64,000 bases of DNA, from NCBI RefSeq assembly GCF_018614915.1, contig NZ_JAGGNU010000033.1:1-64000 (forward strand), written 5' to 3'. The stretch is from Variovorax paradoxus (lineage in GTDB: Bacteria > Pseudomonadota > Gammaproteobacteria > Burkholderiales > Burkholderiaceae_C). The notes beneath the pieces were generated by a model. The model did no database searches, was not told the origin of the DNA, and saw nothing but the letters and a program-made list of their open reading frames with translations. Positions 17,437-25,523 of the stretch are shown here, piece after piece; the first letter of the stretch is position 1; every line of letters starts with the position of its first letter. The position numbers and the translations under genes are program-made.

Positions 17437-18152
17437 GGGGTGGTCTCAAACGACGAGATCGGCGCCGTTGCCGAAGGTTTCAACGCCATGGTCCGAGGCC
17501 TGCGCGAACGCGAGCCGATCCGCGAGACATTTGGCAGGTACGTCAGCCCCGAAGTGCGCGACGAGATCCTCGCCGGCCGGGTGAGCGGAGCCGGCGTGCA
17601 GCGCGACGTGACGATCCTCTTCGCCGACCTGCGCGACTTCACGCCCTGGGTCGAGGCCAGCCCGCCGGCCGAGGTGGTGGCCGATCTGAACGCTTATTCA
17701 GTGAGATGGACGCCGCGATTCGCGCGCACGGCGGCTTGGTGCTGCAGTTCATTGGCGATGAGATCGAGGCCGGGTTCGGAGCGCCCATCGAAGACGTACG
17801 CCATGCCGATGCCGCCGTGGCCGCGGCACGCGAGATGGGACAGCGCCTCGACGCCTGGAACAGCGTGCGGCGCTCGGCATGCAAGACCGAGTTGCGCCAC
17901 GGCATAGGCATCCACACCGGCACCGTGATCGCCGGCAACATCGGCAACACTGAACGCATGTCCTACGCACTGGTCGGTGACGCGGTGAACCTCGCGTCGC
18001 GCATCCAGGCGCTGAACAAGGATTTCGGCACTCACATGCTGGTCAGTGGAGCGACGCGTGCCAGGCTATCGTCGACTGTCGGACTCGAAGCGCTTCCAGC
18101 GGTGCGCGTCAAGGGGCGCAGCGCGGAGGTGGCGGTGTGCGCGATGAGGTGA
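17437..18152 (+). pseudogene. Broken adenylate/guanylate cyclase gene with HAMP remnant
   Basis: Two frames together encode the end of a HAMP-cyclase receptor. The first frame reads SNDEIGAVAEGFNAMVRGL (HAMP second helix), then FGRYVSPEV and ILFADLRDF with the first metal Asp. The reading then shifts at about 17697: the expected NAYFSEMDAAIR requires one extra T, because the DNA has TATTCAGTGAG. The second frame continues with IGDEIEAGFGAP, IHTGTVIAGNIG and VGDAVNLASRIQ to a stop at 18152. The sensor, membrane helices and HAMP start are missing upstream. With a 5' truncation plus a frameshift, the gene is probably dead. Confidence 0.75.
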
Positions 18153-18282
18153 CACGGCGAATGAAGTCTTCACGACCATCACCCTGGCAGCGGCGGGACC
18201 GCACATCGGCGTCAGCTCGAAACCCTCTGGCCGAAGACCCGGGAATACCCGCACAGAAAATTCCCAAAACTTGCCTACATTG

Positions 18283-18317
18283 CTTGTATGCAAGATTACT
18301 GTTTGCTTGCATGCAAC
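18283..18317. promoter_or_regulatory. Two candidate GntR operators upstream of dctA
   Basis: Two near-identical palindromes lie in tandem: CTTGTATGCAAG at 18283-18294 and CTTGCATGCAAC at 18306-18317, the latter with a perfect TTGCATGCAA core. Their centres are 23 bases apart, about two helical turns, and the second ends 17 bases before the dctA start. TTGTATGCAA-type sites are typical of FadR/FCD-subfamily GntR regulators, and such a regulator is coupled to dctA downstream. They are likely operators for that regulator. Confidence 0.55.
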
Positions 18318-18334
18318 CAAACACGGAGACCTCC

Positions 18335-19669
18335 ATGCCCCGTTTCGCCAAATCGCTCTTCGGTCAGGTGGTTATCGCGCTGGTGCTCGGCGTGGTGGCT
18401 GGCCTGTTCTTTCCCGACTTCGCCGTCAAGCTCAAGCCGCTGGGCGACGGCTTCATCAAGCTGATCAAGATGATCATCCCGGTGCTGGTCTTCTGCGTCG
18501 TGGTGCACGGCATCGCCGGCGCGGGCGACCTGAAGCGCGTGGGCCGGGTCGGCGTCAAGTCGCTGATCTACTTCGAGGTGCTGACCACCATCGCGCTGGC
18601 CATGGGCCTGGTGCTGGCCTTCGTGTTCAAGCCGGGCGTGGGCATGAACGTCGACCCCGGCGCGCTCGATGCCGCGGCGATGAGCGCCTATGCCTCGAAC
18701 GCCGACAAGCTCACCAGCGGCGGCACGGTCGACTTCCTCATGAAGCTGATCCCGACCACGGTGGTCAACGCCTTCGCCACCGGCGACGTGCTGCAGGTGC
18801 TGCTGTTCGCGGTGCTGTTCGGCTGCGCGCTGGCGCTCCTGGGCGATCGCGGCAAGCCGGTGGCCACGGTGGTGGACGCGCTCTCGCTGGTGCTGTTCAA
18901 GATCATGGGCATCATCATCAAGCTGGCGCCGCTGGGCGTGCTGGGCGCCATCGCCTTCACGGTCGGCAAGTACGGCATCGGCTCGCTCAAGCAGCTGGGC
19001 ATGCTGGTGGCGTTGTTCTACGCCTCGGTGATCGTCTTCGTGTTCGTGGTGCTGGGCTTCGTGATGAAGATCTCCGGCTTCAGCCTGATCAAGCTGCTGC
19101 GCTACCTGCGCGAGGAGCTGACCATCGTGTTCGCCACCACCTCGTCCGACAGCGTGCTGCCGCAGATCATGGCCAAGCTGCGCCACATGGGCATCCGCGA
19201 CTCGACCGTCGGCCTGGTGATCCCGACCGGCTACTCCTTCAATCTCGACGCCTTCTCGATCTACATCACGCTGGCGGCCGTGTTCATCGCGCAGGCGACG
19301 AACACGCCGATCTCGATGTCCGACCTCCTGACCATCCTGGCGATCGCCCTGGTCACGTCCAAGGGCGCGCACGGCGTGCCGGGCTCGGCCATCGTGGTGC
19401 TGGCCGCCACGCTGCACGCGATTCCGGCGATCCCGGCGATCGGACTGGTGCTGGTGCTCTCGGTCGACTGGTTCATGGGCATCGCGCGCGCCCTCGGCAA
19501 CCTGATCGGCAACTGCGTCGCCACCGTCGCGATCGCGGCCTGGGAAGGCGACATCGACCGCGAGCGCGCCCATGCAGTGCTGAACGGCACCCACTCGCCG
19601 GAAGACGAACCGCTGGCCGAGCCCGACTCCCCCGTCGCCGCTGCGCAGGCCGCGCAGGCTGTTCACTAA
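18335..19669 (+). CDS. dctA: C4-dicarboxylate:cation symporter DctA
   Basis: This 444-residue inner-membrane protein of the dicarboxylate/amino acid:cation symporter family contains FATTSSDSVLPQIM (serine-rich re-entrant loop) and the ligand and sodium motif PTGYSFNLDAFSIY, with VTSKGAHGVPGSA in the last part. It would import succinate, fumarate or malate. The ATG at 18335 follows CGGAGACCTCC; an ATG at 18311 lies within the palindromic operator and is less likely. The stop overlaps the start of the GntR gene (TAATG), so regulator and transporter are co-translated. Confidence 0.92.
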   Translation: MPRFAKSLFGQVVIALVLGVVAGLFFPDFAVKLKPLGDGFIKLIKMIIPVLVFCVVVHGIAGAGDLKRVGRVGVKSLIYFEVLTTIALAMGLVLAFVFKPGVGMNVDPGALDAAAMSAYASNADKLTSGGTVDFLMKLIPTTVVNAFATGDVLQVLLFAVLFGCALALLGDRGKPVATVVDALSLVLFKIMGIIIKLAPLGVLGAIAFTVGKYGIGSLKQLGMLVALFYASVIVFVFVVLGFVMKISGFSLIKLLRYLREELTIVFATTSSDSVLPQIMAKLRHMGIRDSTVGLVIPTGYSFNLDAFSIYITLAAVFIAQATNTPISMSDLLTILAIALVTSKGAHGVPGSAIVVLAATLHAIPAIPAIGLVLVLSVDWFMGIARALGNLIGNCVATVAIAAWEGDIDRERAHAVLNGTHSPEDEPLAEPDSPVAAAQAAQAVH

Positions 19670-20367
19670 TGACCGATGTCACGCCGACCACGATCGCCGA
19701 GCGCGTGGTCGAGGCCATCCTGGCGCAGAAGCTCGCGCCCGGCGAGCGGCTCGGCGAGCAGAAGCTGGCGGAGAACTTCGGCGTCAGCCGCACCATGGTG
19801 CGCGAGGCGCTGATGCAGCTGCAGGCGCGCGGCTTCGTCGAGGTGCAGTCGCGGCGCGGCTGGTACGTGGTGGAACCCTCGGCCGAGGAGGCCCGCGATG
19901 CCTTCGCCGCCCGCCGCATCGTCGAGGCCGGCATCCTGGCCGAAGCGGGCCGGCCGCTTTCGAAGGTGATCCGCAAGCTGCGCGAGCACATCGCCGACGA
20001 GAAGCGCGCCATCGCCGGCGCCGACGCCGCGACGCGCGCCTTCCTGCTGGCCGACTTCCACGTCTGCCTGGCCGACCAGATGGGCCACCGCCTGCTGGTC
20101 GACGTGCTGCGCGATCTCACGGCCCGCACCACGCTCGCGGCCACGCTGTTCCAGTCCAAGCACGAGGCCGGGCAGTCCTGCGCCGAGCATGCGGCGATCG
20201 TGGCCGCGCTCGAGGCCGGCGATACGCGGCGTGCACGGCAGCTGATGCTCGATCACATCGGCAACGTCGAAGAGGCGCTGCAGGTCGACGGTGAGGCTGC
20301 GCCGGCCGCCGGCGAACGCCTGCGCGCGACCCTGTCGCCGCTGGCGCTGCCACGCGCCTCGCGCTGA
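19669..20367 (+). CDS. GntR-family regulator with FCD domain
   Basis: The 232-residue protein has a GntR winged helix (LAPGERLGEQKLAENFGVSR, TMVREALMQLQARGFVEVQ) and an FCD ligand-binding domain (about 85-215) with the metal/ligand residues Asp and His in ADFHVCLAD and later AEHAAIVAALEAGD. FCD GntR proteins often sense organic acids. The start overlaps the dctA stop by TAATG, and two TTGNATGCAA palindromes lie before dctA. It is therefore probably the local dicarboxylate-uptake regulator. Confidence 0.9.
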   Translation: MTDVTPTTIAERVVEAILAQKLAPGERLGEQKLAENFGVSRTMVREALMQLQARGFVEVQSRRGWYVVEPSAEEARDAFAARRIVEAGILAEAGRPLSKVIRKLREHIADEKRAIAGADAATRAFLLADFHVCLADQMGHRLLVDVLRDLTARTTLAATLFQSKHEAGQSCAEHAAIVAALEAGDTRRARQLMLDHIGNVEEALQVDGEAAPAAGERLRATLSPLALPRASR

Positions 20368-20406
20368 CAGGGAAGCCTGGGGCAGGTCGGCTACAGTCGC
20401 CTGCCT

Positions 20407-21474
20407 ATGAATTCACCCGAACTCCAGCGCGGCGTCTTCCTGTGCCTGCTGGCGATTGTCACGGTCGCCTTCTTCGGCGTGCTGATGCCCTTCTTCGGCG
20501 CCGTGCTCTGGGGCGTGGCACTCGCCATTCTCTTCACGCCGCTCTACAAGCGGCTGCTGCGGACGATGCCCAAGCGGCGCAACCTCGCTGCGCTGGCCAC
20601 GCTCACGATCTGCCTGGTGATCGTGATCATCCCGGTCTCGATGGTCACGGCCTCGCTGGTGCAGGAGGTGTCGCTGGTGACGCAGAAGATCCGCTCGGGC
20701 GAGATCAGCTTCGTGCGCTACTTCCAGCAGATCGTCGCCGCCCTTCCGCAATGGCTCCTGAACCTGCTCGACCGCTTCGGCCTCGGCAACATGGAGGCGC
20801 TGCTGGCCAGGATCTCGCAGGGCGCGGCCCAGGGCAGCCAGGCGATCGCGGCGCAGGCGGTGAACATCGGGCAGAACACCTTCGAGTTCCTGGTCAGCTT
20901 CTTCGTCATGCTGTACCTGCTGTACTTCCTGCTGCGCGATGGCACCGAGCTGTCGAAGACGGTGCGCGAGGCCTTGCCGATGGCGCGGCCGCACACGCAC
21001 TACCTGCTCAACAAGTTCACCACCGTGATCCGCGCCACCATCAAGGGCAACGTGGCGGTCGCGATCGTCCAGGGTGCGCTGGGCGGGCTCGCGTTCTGGT
21101 TCCTGGACGTGCAGGGCGCGCTGCTGTGGGCCGTTCTGATGGCTTTTCTTTCGCTGCTGCCGGCGGTGGGCGCGGCGCTGATCTGGCTGCCGGTGGCGCT
21201 CTATTTCCTCGCCACCGGCGAGATCTGGCAGGGCGTGTTCCTGGTCGTCTTCGGCGTCGTCGTGATCGGGCTGGTCGACAACGTGCTGCGGCCGGTGCTG
21301 GTGGGCAAGGACACCCAGATGCCCGACTACATCGTGCTGATGTCCACCATCGGCGGCATGGCGCTGTTCGGCGTCAACGGCTTCGTGATCGGGCCAGTGA
21401 TCGCGGCGCTGTTCATGGCGGCCTGGGACCTGTTCGCCTCGTCGAACGAGTACCGGGACGAGCCGCCGGTCTGA
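20407..21474 (+). CDS. AI-2E family (PerM/YdiK-like) membrane transporter
   Basis: The 355-residue, eight-helix membrane protein has N-terminal helices (LCLLAIVTVAFFGVLMPFFG), a soluble middle part and the family signature near the C-terminus (VDNVLRPVLVGKDTQMPDYI, ALFGVNGFVIGPVIAALF). Family members have been linked to autoinducer-2 export or ion transport, but the substrate of this one is unknown. It begins 39 bases after the GntR gene and stands alone functionally. Confidence 0.88.
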   Translation: MNSPELQRGVFLCLLAIVTVAFFGVLMPFFGAVLWGVALAILFTPLYKRLLRTMPKRRNLAALATLTICLVIVIIPVSMVTASLVQEVSLVTQKIRSGEISFVRYFQQIVAALPQWLLNLLDRFGLGNMEALLARISQGAAQGSQAIAAQAVNIGQNTFEFLVSFFVMLYLLYFLLRDGTELSKTVREALPMARPHTHYLLNKFTTVIRATIKGNVAVAIVQGALGGLAFWFLDVQGALLWAVLMAFLSLLPAVGAALIWLPVALYFLATGEIWQGVFLVVFGVVVIGLVDNVLRPVLVGKDTQMPDYIVLMSTIGGMALFGVNGFVIGPVIAALFMAAWDLFASSNEYRDEPPV

Positions 21475-21602
21475 GTCGGGGCGCCGCGCTTCGCCCGCTG
21501 CACGCGCATTTCGCGCGCGCCTTCCTGCATTCCGTCGCATCGCGCTGGGCAAGGCCCGGCGCCTGCGCGATCGTCCGGGCCTCCACTTCCAACGAGGTCC
21601 CC

Positions 21603-22037
21603 ATGCCGTCTTCTCTCCTGCCCCGCCCCGGCGCGCGCATCCTGTGCGCCGCCGCCCTGCTCGCCCCGCTGGGCGCGCTCGCCGCCGACCTGCAGCTGAA
21701 CGTCGTCGACGGGCCGGCCGCAGAGGCCACGCTCTACGTCGCGCTCTACGACAGCGCCGAAGGCTTTGCCGGCAGCAAGGCGCTGGCCGCCCAGACGGTG
21801 CCGATGCGCGCCGGCGCGGCCCGGCTCGCCTTTGCCGGCCTGGCGCCCGGACGCTATGCGCTGCGGGTGTTCGCGGACGAGAACGGCAACGGCAAGCTCG
21901 ACACCAATCCGATGGGCCTGCCCGTCGAGCGCTACGGCTTCTCGAACGATGCCAAGGGCAACCGTGGCGCGCCCGGCTTCGATGCCGCGGCGTTCAGCGT
22001 CGATGCCGACCTGAAGACGGTCGTCCACCTGCGTTGA
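21603..22037 (+). CDS. DUF2141-family secreted protein
   Basis: The 144-residue precursor has a signal peptide (ILCAAALLAPLGALAADLQL, cleavage likely after ALAA near residue 28). The mature beta-rich domain has LYVALYDSAEGF, LAPGRYALRVFADENGNGKL and MGLPVERYGFSNDAKG, the DUF2141 hallmarks. The ATG at 21603 follows AACGAGGTCCCC. Seven bases separate it from the carotenoid-oxygenase gene, so the two exported products are co-expressed. DUF2141 proteins have no firm biochemical role but often accompany carotenoid or lipid genes. Confidence 0.85.
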   Translation: MPSSLLPRPGARILCAAALLAPLGALAADLQLNVVDGPAAEATLYVALYDSAEGFAGSKALAAQTVPMRAGAARLAFAGLAPGRYALRVFADENGNGKLDTNPMGLPVERYGFSNDAKGNRGAPGFDAAAFSVDADLKTVVHLR

Positions 22038-22044
22038 GGCCGCC

Positions 22045-23541
22045 ATGCAAAGACGCGAACTCCTGCGCCTCCTCGCAGCGGCCGGCGCGACACCGCTGCT
22101 GAGCTCCCTCGCGCAGGCCGCCGACAGCGGCGGCTGGCAGGCCGACTTCGAAGCCTCCGACGCAGCGTGGAAGATCGGCTTCGCCGCCCCGCCGGCCGAC
22201 CTGCCCCTCGCACGCGCCGCGGTGCGCGGGCGCTTTCCCGATGCGGTGGCCGGCACCCTCTATCGCAATGGCCCGGCGGGCCATGCGCTCGGCGGCGAGC
22301 GCTACCACCACTGGTTCGACGGCGACGGCATGGTGCAGCGCTTCGTCATCGAAGGCACGCAGGTCCACCACCAGGGCCGCTACGTCGCGACACCCAAGCG
22401 CGTGGCCGAAGTACGCGCCGGCCGCCGGCTGACCGAGGCTTTCGGCACCATTCCGCCCGGCGTCGAGCCCCCCGACTCGCCCGACAGCATCAACGTCGCC
22501 AACATCAGCGTGCTCCCGCTGGCGGGCGAGGTGCTCGCGCTGTGGGAGGGCGGATCGGCCACGCGCCTCGACGCACGCACGCTGGCCACCCTCGGCGTGA
22601 AGACCTGGCGCCCCGACCTTGCCGGCATGCCCTTCTCGGCCCATCCCAAGGTGGACCCGGACGGCACCGTATGGAATTTCGGCGTGGGCGCCGGCCGGGG
22701 GCTGCTGGCGCTGTACGAGATCGCGCCCGAGGGCGCACTGCGCCGCGCGGCTGCAGTGCCGGTGGCCGATCTGCCGATGGTCCACGACTTCGCCGTGACC
22801 GAGCGGCACCTGGTCTTCCTGATGCCGCCGCTGGTCTACGATGCCAAGCGCAAAGAGGCCGGCGCGAACTTCCTGGACGCCCACGTGTGGCGACCCGAAC
22901 TCGGCATGCGCGCCTTGGTCGTCGACAAGAAGGACTGGGACCGGCGCCAGCTGCTGACGCTGCCGGCCGGCTTCCTGTTCCACGTCGGCAATGCGTGGGA
23001 AGAAGAGACGCGGCGCGGCACGCGGATCCACATCGACTATGTGCGCTCGGAGAACGCGAGCGCGGTGTTCACTACCAACCGCGAGCTGATGCGGGGACGC
23101 CGCGTGAAGAGCACCGACCCTCGCCTGACCGTCGCCACGCTGCAGCTCGGAAGCGGCGAGGCCACGCAGACGGTGCTCGAGCTGGATGCCGAGTTCCCGC
23201 GCATCGACCCGCGCCGCGTCGGCCTGCGGCATCGCAGCGTGGTGCATGCGACAGAAGGCATGCGAGACCCGCCCGGCTTCGGCGCCATCGCGCGCACCGA
23301 CGTCGAAACGGGCCGCAGCCAGCGCTTCGCCTACGGCGCCAACGCGATCGTGGAGGAACACCTGTTCGTGCCCGACGGCACGGGCCCGGGCTGGGTCCTC
23401 GGCACCGTGCTCGATACGGCAAGGAAGCGAACGCTGCTGTCCTGCTTCGCGGCCGACCGGCTGGCCGCCGGACCGGTGGCACAGGCGTCGCTGCCCTACG
23501 CCTTGCCGCTCGGGCTGCACGGCGCCTTCGTGCCGGCCTGA
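22045..23541 (+). CDS. Carotenoid cleavage oxygenase family protein, exported
   Basis: The 498-residue enzyme of the carotenoid/lignostilbene cleavage family has a signal sequence with a twin-arginine look (QRRELLRLLAAAG). The seven-bladed propeller retains four iron-binding His: in AHPKVDPDG, MVHDFAVTE, FHVGNAWEE and GLHGAFVPA at the C-terminus. It should split a C=C bond of a carotenoid, apocarotenoid or stilbene using O2 and non-haem iron. It pairs with the DUF2141 gene. Its 3' end overlaps the convergent Rieske oxygenase gene by 46 bases, placing the last His codon inside the overlap. The substrate cannot be read from the sequence. Confidence 0.88.
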   Translation: MQRRELLRLLAAAGATPLLSSLAQAADSGGWQADFEASDAAWKIGFAAPPADLPLARAAVRGRFPDAVAGTLYRNGPAGHALGGERYHHWFDGDGMVQRFVIEGTQVHHQGRYVATPKRVAEVRAGRRLTEAFGTIPPGVEPPDSPDSINVANISVLPLAGEVLALWEGGSATRLDARTLATLGVKTWRPDLAGMPFSAHPKVDPDGTVWNFGVGAGRGLLALYEIAPEGALRRAAAVPVADLPMVHDFAVTERHLVFLMPPLVYDAKRKEAGANFLDAHVWRPELGMRALVVDKKDWDRRQLLTLPAGFLFHVGNAWEEETRRGTRIHIDYVRSENASAVFTTNRELMRGRRVKSTDPRLTVATLQLGSGEATQTVLELDAEFPRIDPRRVGLRHRSVVHATEGMRDPPGFGAIARTDVETGRSQRFAYGANAIVEEHLFVPDGTGPGWVLGTVLDTARKRTLLSCFAADRLAAGPVAQASLPYALPLGLHGAFVPA

Positions 23542-24689
23542 AGGAGTTCGGGGCCCATCATTTGCCGGTACCAGGCATGGAAGTGCCACATGCCGTCTTC
23601 CAGCGGCGACTGGTAGGGCCCCACGTCCGAGACGCCGCGTTCGAGCAGCGCGCGGCGGCCCGCATCCATGCGCTCGCCGATCTCGTCGTCTTCCCTGGCG
23701 GTCTCCATGTAGGCGGCGCGATGCGCCCGGACGAACGCGGGCTCGAAGGCGGCGATCTCCTCCGGGTAGTAGAACTCGACCACGTTGACGGTGTCCTGCG
23801 GCCCCTTCGGATAGAGCGTGGACAGCACCAGCACGTGCGGATACAGCTCGATCATGTGGGTCGGGAAATAGGTCACCCACACCGCGCCGAAGTCGGGCGC
23901 GGCGCCGGTGCGGTAATCCAGCAGGCGTTCGTGCCAGGCGCGGTAGACCTCAGAGCCGGGCTGGCCGAGCGATTGGTGCACGCCGACCTGCTGCATGCTG
24001 TACCAGTCGGCGAAGTCCCAGTGCAGCTCGCTGCAGCTGACGAAGGCGCCGAGCCCCGGGTGGAAGGGCGCGACGTGGTAGTCCTCCAGGTACACCTCGA
24101 TGAAGGTCTTCCAGTTGTAGTTGCACTGGTGGACCTCGACGTGGTCGAGCACGTAGTCCGAGAAATCGAACTCCGGCCGCGCGAACAGCGGCGCCAGGTC
24201 TTCCGCCGGATCGCGCGCGCCCTCGAACAGCAGGCCGTGGCAGTTGCGCAGCGCAAAGCGCTGCAGGTTCTTGCACGGCTTCTGCTCGAACTGCGGCGCG
24301 CCCAGCAGCTCGCCGCGGTCGTCGTAGGTCCACCGGTGCAGCGGGCAGACGATGTGGCCGCCGGTGGAAACCAGGTTTCCACTCGGGTTGGCGAGCCCGC
24401 GCACGTCGCCGGTCTCGCCGCCGAGGATCAGCGCCTGTCGGTGCCGGCAGACGTTGGACATCAGCGCCACGCCCTCGGCATTGCGCACCAGCACGCGGCC
24501 TCCGCCCTCCTGTGCGAGACGGCGCCAGTCGCCGGGTTGCGGGACGCTCTTCTCGTACCCGACGTAACGGGCCGAGCGGTCGAAGATCAGTTCCTGCTCG
24601 CGCGCGAACAGGGCTTGATCGAAGTAGGCGCCGACGGGCAGCTGCGTGGACGCCGGCAGAACATGCGAGAGGCGTGCGACATCGTTCAA
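23496..24689 (-). CDS. Rieske non-haem iron oxygenase, AlcE-like (putrescine C-hydroxylase candidate)
   Basis: This is a Rieske oxygenase alpha-subunit-type protein of about 400 residues. Cluster ligands are CRH and CPLH, separated by 31 residues, longer than the usual 15-17. The catalytic iron site is NWKTFIEVYLEDYHVAPFHP. In the Bordetella alcaligin operon a Rieske protein, AlcE, hydroxylates putrescine carbon; this gene ends a siderophore operon with the same partner set, so the same role is likely. Start choice: TTG at 24689 has GGAGAATCCGA just upstream; ATG at 24707 is in frame but has no ribosome site. It follows the FhuF-like gene and overlaps the convergent carotenoid oxygenase gene at its 3' end. 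Confidence 0.82.
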   Translation of the reverse strand: MNDVARLSHVLPASTQLPVGAYFDQALFAREQELIFDRSARYVGYEKSVPQPGDWRRLAQEGGGRVLVRNAEGVALMSNVCRHRQALILGGETGDVRGLANPSGNLVSTGGHIVCPLHRWTYDDRGELLGAPQFEQKPCKNLQRFALRNCHGLLFEGARDPAEDLAPLFARPEFDFSDYVLDHVEVHQCNYNWKTFIEVYLEDYHVAPFHPGLGAFVSCSELHWDFADWYSMQQVGVHQSLGQPGSEVYRAWHERLLDYRTGAAPDFGAVWVTYFPTHMIELYPHVLVLSTLYPKGPQDTVNVVEFYYPEEIAAFEPAFVRAHRAAYMETAREDDEIGERMDAGRRALLERGVSDVGPYQSPLEDGMWHFHAWYRQMMGPELLQAGTKAPCSPSGKA

Positions 24690-24755
24690 TCGGATTCTCC
24701 AAGGCATGACGGGACGCGCCGGGCCAAGCCGGCGGCGGCGCATCGCGGGAATGGA

Positions 24756-25523
24756 TCAGGAATCGGCCAGCAGGCGGACGATTCGCGTGTCGAGCGGGAG
24801 CTTGGGACAGGTGCTGCACTTCTCGCCGTCGCGGCGGCGGAAGTGGTGGCAGCACACCTTGCGCTCGAGCGCCAGCGCGCGAGTGCCGTCGCGCGCGCGG
24901 TAGGCGAAGAAGCCGCAGCCGCCGCCGATGCCGAGCCGCGCGAGCCAGGCCGAGCCCAGTGCGCAGACTTCCTTGTCGCTCCACGTGGACGCATGACGAT
25001 GCACCAGCAACAAGGCGCCGAGCACGCATTCGGCCTGCAGCCGATCGGCCGCACGCGCATGCAGCGCCACGCAGCGCGAGAGCGCCGCGCGCATGGGATC
25101 GCAGAACGCGCGCAGTTCGGCGCAGGCGCCATCCATGCGCGCCGGCAGGCTCCCCTTGGCCGGCGCATGGACGGGCAGCCGGAAGCCGCGCGGGAAGCCC
25201 TCGGCCACCGGCTGCACGAGCCCGGCGAGCCGCGGAACATGCGTGTCCAGATGCGCGGCGACCACGCTCAGATAGATCGGCTGCCAGATGGCCAGCCCCC
25301 AGCAGCGCAGCGCCAGGTAGTGCGCACCGGCCTCGGGGTAGGCCTCGGCCCAGTGGCGGCAAAGCGCGCGCAGGCCGGTCTCGTCCTCCGGATGCAATGC
25401 GCCGGGCAAGGCTTCGCCGCCCTGCACGCCGCACAGTCCGGGAACGAGCTGCTGCGCCAGGCACAGCACGCGGGCGAGGTCCGCATCGGGCTGCACGGCC
25501 GACACCCGCATGCCGAGGCTCAC
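24756..25523 (-). CDS. Siderophore ferric-iron reductase, FhuF-like
   Basis: The 255-residue protein ends with the FhuF-type 2Fe-2S cysteine signature CCHHFRRRDGEKCSTC (Cys-Cys-x10-Cys-x2-Cys). The middle part (HYLALRCWGLAIWQPIYLSV) is typical of FhuF-like siderophore reductases. It would reduce ferric iron from the returned siderophore in the cytosol. The GTG at 25523 overlaps the stop of the NIS synthetase gene (GTGA) and has GGCGGAAAGC before it; ATG at 25511 is the alternative. It occupies the alcD position between alcC-like and alcE-like genes. Confidence 0.82.
   Translation of the reverse strand: MSLGMRVSAVQPDADLARVLCLAQQLVPGLCGVQGGEALPGALHPEDETGLRALCRHWAEAYPEAGAHYLALRCWGLAIWQPIYLSVVAAHLDTHVPRLAGLVQPVAEGFPRGFRLPVHAPAKGSLPARMDGACAELRAFCDPMRAALSRCVALHARAADRLQAECVLGALLLVHRHASTWSDKEVCALGSAWLARLGIGGGCGFFAYRARDGTRALALERKVCCHHFRRRDGEKCSTCPKLPLDTRIVRLLADS

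Noticed and set aside
15702..17642. Extended start of the phospholipase-D-family gene reaching 17642
   Set aside because: The extra 125 residues overlap the cyclase remnant on the other strand and would bury the clear lipoprotein signal that begins at 17267.
18296..19666. Long His/Gln/Arg-rich minus-strand frame over dctA
   Set aside because: It is a shadow of the high-G+C dctA gene; the plus-strand product is a clear symporter.
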